A DNA stretch of 64,000 bases from Luteimicrobium album (lineage in GTDB: Bacteria > Actinomycetota > Actinomycetes > Actinomycetales > Cellulomonadaceae), in the NCBI RefSeq assembly GCF_030161555.1, contig NZ_BSUK01000001.1, positions 2,914,001-2,978,000 on the forward strand, read 5' to 3'. Positions 60,435-64,000 of this stretch are shown here, one piece after another. How positions within the stretch are numbered: the stretch's first letter is position 1; each line of letters opens with the position of its first letter. Position numbers and translations under genes: made by a program. Below the pieces are notes generated by a model. That model was given only the letters and a program-made list of their open reading frames with translations, was not told the origin of the DNA and ran no database searches.

Positions 60435-60488
60435 ACGACGACGCACGCCCGGGCTCCCCGCGCGGGGAGCCCGGGCGTGCGTCGTCGT
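60435..60488. terminator. Perfect 54-bp palindrome, bidirectional terminator
   Basis: The sequence is perfectly self-complementary over 27 + 27 bases with no mismatch and no spacer. It lies between the stops of two convergent genes (60415 and 60501). No T-run follows, but the stem is extremely stable. Confidence 0.75.
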
Positions 60489-60500
60489 GCACGGTGGCGG

Positions 60501-61978
60501 TCAGCTCTGCGCGTCCGGCACGAGCCGCTCGAGCAGGGCGCGCGCCCCGACCGTGTGCAGGTCTCCGAGCGCCTCGAGGTAGGGCGTCGTGAACCGCGGG
60601 TCGGCGGCCAGGTCGCCGAAGAGGTCGTCGGCCCGCACGAACGCGAGCGGGTCGTCGCGCTGGGTGCGCGCGACCGCCGTCAGCCGGTCGGCGAGCCGGT
60701 CGACGACCTCGATGGGCTCGCCGTGCTCGTCGACGCCCTCCGCGTAGCGGGCCCAGGCGGCGACGACGGCCGCGGACAGGGTGACGTCGCGATTCGCCGC
60801 AAGGTTCGCCCGGATCACGGGGACGAGCCACTTGGGGATGCGGTCCGAGCTCTCGGCGCAGAGCCGGGCGATCGTGTCGCGGACCTCCGCGTTCGAGAAG
60901 CGCGCGACGAGCTCGTGCCGGTAGGCGTCGAGGTCGATCCCGGGAACCGGCTCGAGCGTCGGGGTGCCCTCCCGCTCCATGTAGGCGAGCAGGAACCGCG
61001 CGAACAGGGGTCCTGCGCGGCGTCGTGCGCCAGGCGGTACCCGGCCAGGTAGCCGAGGTAGCACAGGGCCTGGTGGCTGGCGTTGAGGAGCCGCAGCTTC
61101 ATCAGCTCGTAGGGCTCGACGTCGTCGACGAGCTGGACGCCGACGTCCCCGTAGGGTGGGCGGCCGAGCGGGAAGCGGTCCTCGAGGACCCACTGCGTGA
61201 ACGGCTCGCACACGACGGGCCACGCGTCCTCGACGCCGAACCGCTCCGCGATCTCCCGGCGGTCGTCGTCGGTGGTCACGGGTGTGATCCGGTCGACCAT
61301 GCAGCTCGGGAACGAGACGTTCGCATCGATCCAGTCCGCGAGCCCGGGGTCGCGCAGCCGCGCGAACGCCCCGAACGTGCGGCGCGCCATCTGCCCGTTG
61401 CCCTGGATGTTGTCGCACGACATGACGGTGAAGGGCGCGACGCCGCGCGCCCGCCGTCGGGCGAGGCCCTCGACCACCAGGCCGAAGACGGTGCGCGGCG
61501 TGGCACCGGGAGCGAGGTCGGCCACGACGTCCGGGTTGGACGCGTCGAACTCGCCGGTCACCTGGTTGAAGTTGTAGCCGCCCTCGGTCACCGTCAGGGA
61601 GACGATCCGTGTCGCCGGGTCGGCGAGCTTCTCGACGACGGCCTCAGGATCGTCGGGCGCGTAGAGGTACTCGACGATCGAGCCGATCACCCGGGGCTCC
61701 CACGTGCCGTCGGGGTGCTTGAGCACGAGCGTGTAGAGCCCGTCCTGGGCGGCCATGACCCCGGCCATGCGCGCGTCCGACGGCAGGACCCCGACGCCGC
61801 AGATCCCCCAGTCGAGGGCCTTGCCCTCGCCCATGAGCCGGTCGAGGTACATCGCCTGGTGGGCGCGGTGGAACCCGCCGACGCCGAAGTGGACGATGCC
61901 GGTGCTGACGGCGGTGCGGTCGTAGGCGGGCGTGGGGACGTCGAGGCGGGTCAGCAGGTCGGGAGCGAGCGTCGTCAT
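60501..61978 (-). CDS. Mannitol/polyol dehydrogenase family protein (one frameshift)
   Basis: About 492 residues of the long-chain mannitol dehydrogenase family, oxidising a polyol such as mannitol, arabinitol or sorbitol to the ketose. Seen are IVHFGVGGFHRAHQAMYLDRL (NAD site), TVTEGGYNFN, VMSCDNIQGNG, FPSCMVDRITP and KLRLLNASHQALCYLGYLAG with the catalytic lysine. Near 61010 one base is missing from a G run (C on the coding strand); the C-terminal part resumes LFARFLLAYMEREG. The ATG overlaps the permease stop, so it is the last gene of the ABC operon. Confidence 0.88.
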
Positions 61979-62892
61979 CACTTCACCGCCCCGAGGAGAG
62001 GCCCTGCACGAGCTTGTCCTGCGCCGCGAACCCCGCGATCAGCACGGGCAGCGAGATCGCCGTGGCCGCCGCGCTCACCTTCGCGAGGAACAGGCCCTGC
62101 GACGTGACGAAGCTCGTGAGGAACACCGGTGCCGTCTGCGCGACCGTGCTCGTCAGCGTGTTGGCGAGCAGCAGCTCGTTCCAGCTGAAGATGAAGCAGA
62201 TCAGCGCGGTCGCGGCGATGCCCGGGCTCGCGATCGGGATGATCACGCTCCGCAGCGTCCGGACGATGCCGGCACCGTCGAGGGACGCGGCCTCGAAGAG
62301 CGCCGGCGGGACCTCGGCGAGGAACGAGCGCATCATCCACACCGCGATGGGCAGGTTCATCGCCGTGTACAGCACGATGAGGTACCCCATGGAGTCGAGC
62401 GCGCCGATCTGCTTGGCGATGATGTAGAGCGGCAGGAGCCCCGCGACGACCGGGAGCATCTTGGTCGACAGGAAGAAGAACATGACGTCGGTCCAGCGCC
62501 GCACCGGCTTGACTGCGAGGGCGTAGGCGGCGGGGATCGCGAGGCACAGGACCAGCAGCGTCGAGACGACCGAGGCCTCGGCCGAGTTGATCAGCGGCGG
62601 CCACGGGCTCGCGCCCGACGCCGAGCCGAAGAACGTCCGGTAGCCGTCGAGCGTGAGCGGCGCGAAGAACTTCGGGGTTGCCTGCCGCGTCCGGCTCGGA
62701 GTGCAGGCTCGTGAGCACCATCCACAGCACGGGGAAGAAGAACAGCAGCGCCACGACCCACGCGACGATCCCGGCGGCGGTGTTGCCGCGGCGGGTCGCC
62801 TTCGAGCCGGGTCTCGTGGCCGAGCGGTCGCCCGCCCCGGCGTCGCGCGCGCGGCGCGTCTCGGGTGCCGACGGCACCGTGAGCGTGGTCAT
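61978..62892 (-). CDS. Carbohydrate ABC transporter permease, MalG type (frameshifts)
   Basis: About 305 residues with six expected helices. The N-terminus (TTLTVPSAPETRR) leads to a first helix and the periplasmic segment LTSLHSEPDAAG. Near 62677 one extra C shifts the frame; it resumes PKFFAPLTLDGYRTFFG. The EAA loop reads EAASLDGAGIVRTLRSVIIP. A G missing near 61990 hides the usual GAVK end. The ATG overlaps the stop of the first permease (ATGA). Partner of that permease in polyol import. Confidence 0.88.
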   Translation of the reverse strand: MTTLTVPSAPETRRARDAGAGDRSATRPGSKATRRGNTAAGIVAWVVALLFFFPVLWMVLTSLHSEPDAAGNPEVLRAAHARRLPDVLRLGVGREPVAAADQLGRGLGRLDAAGPVPRDPRRLRPRSQAGAALDRRHVLLPVDQDAPGRRGAPAALHHRQADRRARLHGVPHRAVHGDEPAHRGVDDALVPRRGPAGALRGRVPRRCRHRPDAAERDHPDREPGHRRDRADLLHLQLERAAARQHADEHGRADGTGVPHELRHVAGPVPREGERGGHGDLAARADRGVRGAGQARAGPLLGAVK

Positions 62893-63830
62893 CGGGATAC
62901 CTCCTCGGAGAAGAGCGTCGAGACCGTGCGCAGGGCGAACGTCGCGATGACGATCGACCCGACGACGACGATCACGCCCTGCGCGGACGCGAGGCCGTAG
63001 TCGTTCGCGGAGTAGAGGGTCTCGTACACCTGGTAGGGCAGGTTCGCGGTGCCGAGCGCGCCCGCGGTGAGCGTGTAGACGCTGTCGAAGTTCTGGACGA
63101 TGTAGATCGAGCCGAGCAGCGCCCCTAGCTCGAGGTACCGGCGCATGTGCGGCAGCGTGATGAACCGGAACACCTTCCACGGCGACGCGCCGTCGACCGC
63201 CGCGGCCTCGAGGACCTCGGGCGGCCGGGACTGCAGCCCCGCGAGCAGGATGAGCATCATGAACGGCGTCCACTGCCAGATGAGCTGGACGTCGACGGCG
63301 AGCCGTGGGTACTGCGTGATCCAGTCGACCTGCGGGCCGTGCACGAGCGTGAGCAGCCCGTTGAGGAGCCCGTACACGGGGTTGTAGATGCCGTGCTTCC
63401 AGAACAGTGCGGCCGCCACGGGCACGATCAGGAACGGCGCGATCATGAGCGTCCGGACGATGCCGCGGCCGAAGAACTGCCTGTTCAGCAGCAGGGCGAC
63501 ACCCAGGCCGAGGACGAGCGAGACGAGCACCACGACGACCGTCATCTCGATCGTGACGAACACCGCGGAGCGCAGGTCCGCGTCGGTGAACACGGTCTTG
63601 AAGTTGCTCAGCCCGGTGAACCCGATGTCGTCGGGGTAGTTCGAGTTCCAGCGCATGAGCGAGATGACCAGCGTCGCGACGAACGGGAGCTGGGTCAGGA
63701 CGATGACGAACACGAGCGCGGGCAGCAGTGGGCCGCGGCGTGCCCAGCCGTCCTTCGCGAGCCACTTGTCGCGGAAGGTCAGCCGGGGCGGGGCGGGGAA
63801 CACGGGTGGGTCGACGGTCGTGACGGCCAT
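62889..63830 (-). CDS. Carbohydrate ABC transporter permease, MalF type
   Basis: A 313-residue inner-membrane protein with six expected helices. It begins with a cytosolic stretch (LTFRDKWLAKDGWARR) and the helix LLPALVFVIVLTQLPFVATL; the EAA loop is LEAAAVDGASPWKVFRFITLPHM, which contacts the ATPase. The ATG at 63830 with GGAG 8 bases upstream is preferred over a GTG at 63839. It resembles the sorbitol/mannitol permeases (MtlF/SmoF). Frame intact. Confidence 0.9.
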   Translation of the reverse strand: MAVTTVDPPVFPAPPRLTFRDKWLAKDGWARRGPLLPALVFVIVLTQLPFVATLVISLMRWNSNYPDDIGFTGLSNFKTVFTDADLRSAVFVTIEMTVVVVLVSLVLGLGVALLLNRQFFGRGIVRTLMIAPFLIVPVAAALFWKHGIYNPVYGLLNGLLTLVHGPQVDWITQYPRLAVDVQLIWQWTPFMMLILLAGLQSRPPEVLEAAAVDGASPWKVFRFITLPHMRRYLELGALLGSIYIVQNFDSVYTLTAGALGTANLPYQVYETLYSANDYGLASAQGVIVVVGSIVIATFALRTVSTLFSEEVSR

Positions 63831-63882
63831 GTCACGCACTCCTTCACGAGGTTCGGGTGCACCGTGCGCGGTGCGGGCCGTG

Positions 63883-63912
63883 CCCGGGGCGGCCGGTGGG
63901 GGCCGCCCCGGG
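63883..63912 (-). other. Intercistronic hairpin between binding-protein and permease genes
   Basis: A perfect 12-bp GC-rich stem (63883-63894 with 63901-63912) and a six-base loop, starting 13 bases after the binding-protein stop on the minus strand. Such hairpins commonly protect the 5' mRNA segment and lower permease expression relative to the binding protein. Confidence 0.55.
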
Positions 63913-63925
63913 CGGTGTGGACAGG

Positions 63926-64000
63926 TCAGCTGCCCTGGTACTTCTTCCCGACGGCCGTCGCCGCCTTCTGTCCCGCGGCGAGCAGGTCGTCGATGCTCTT
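63926..64000 (-). CDS. ABC transporter substrate-binding protein, C-terminal end (partial)
   Basis: Only the last 24 residues are in the window (KSIDDLLAAGQKAATAVGKK then YQGS). The amphipathic helix and short polar end are usual for extracytoplasmic sugar-binding proteins, and the place directly upstream of two carbohydrate permeases supports it. No ATPase gene is seen in the window. Confidence 0.7.
   Translation of the reverse strand, partial: KSIDDLLAAGQKAATAVGKKYQGS

Overview
The window is a stretch of core chromosome from a high-GC actinobacterium. Gene content and order point to the order Micrococcales (Cellulomonas, Cellulosimicrobium or Isoptericola-like), but the sequence alone does not fix the genus. 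The evidence is the third-position GC codon bias, frequent GTG starts, many leaderless-type starts (TANNNT 6-8 nt before the start codon), an NdgR/LtbR-type IclR gene divergent from leuCD, and actinobacterial gene orders such as ddl / DUF3515 / thiL and coaD / coiled-coil protein / yceD / rpmF / rnc / mutM. I saw no prophage, transposase, CRISPR array or rRNA.

Layout. 1-5640: branched-chain amino acid genes (ilvB end, ilvN, ilvC, leuB, ilvE) with an isochorismatase-ASCH fusion between ilvC and leuB. 5650-10720: a PadR / ABC ATPase / FtsX-like permease operon and a small membrane protein. 10820-12860: a (R)-citramalate synthase gene (cimA) behind an attenuation-like leader encoding a Leu/Val/Ile-rich peptide. 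12850-24600: mixed housekeeping genes (lipoate ligase, aquaglyceroporin, YggS, YbaK, a DUF3516-type helicase, aldo-keto reductase, methyltransferase). 24620-31730: FAH-family hydrolase, amidohydrolase with divergent GntR regulator, gltX, HAD phosphatase, and a LysR/YeiH divergent pair. 32540-32920: tRNA-Gln(CUG) and tRNA-Glu(CUC). 34200-37260: IclR regulator divergent from leuC-leuD. 38490-44050: envelope precursor genes murA, plsC, gpsA, ddl. 44050-55970: DUF3515, thiL, rpmB, fakA-like, recG, rsmD, coaD, coiled-coil protein, yceD, rpmF, rnc, mutM. 57030-60490: an APC-type amino-acid antiporter, a small membrane protein and an M20 dipeptidase. 60500-64000: a polyol-type ABC importer (two permeases, end of the binding protein) with a mannitol dehydrogenase-family gene.

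Working together. ilvBNC, leuB, ilvE, leuCD and cimA supply most of the valine, leucine and isoleucine pathway; cimA implies isoleucine synthesis from pyruvate without threonine deaminase. LeuB and LeuCD also act on citramalate-pathway intermediates, so they serve both branches. Two control layers are visible: an attenuator-like leader on cimA and a shared 8-bp CTGAGACG element before leuB and in the leuC/iclR divergent region.

Caution on quality. About twenty genes, including essential ones (rpmB, ddl), carry single-base frameshifts, nearly all where one base appears to be missing from a G or C run. I read these as sequencing or assembly errors, not as pseudogenes, and give full spans with the shift position. 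No unmistakably new system was found. The best leads are the isochorismatase-ASCH fusion, the cimA leader, the shared leu operator and the very regular leaderless promoter pattern.
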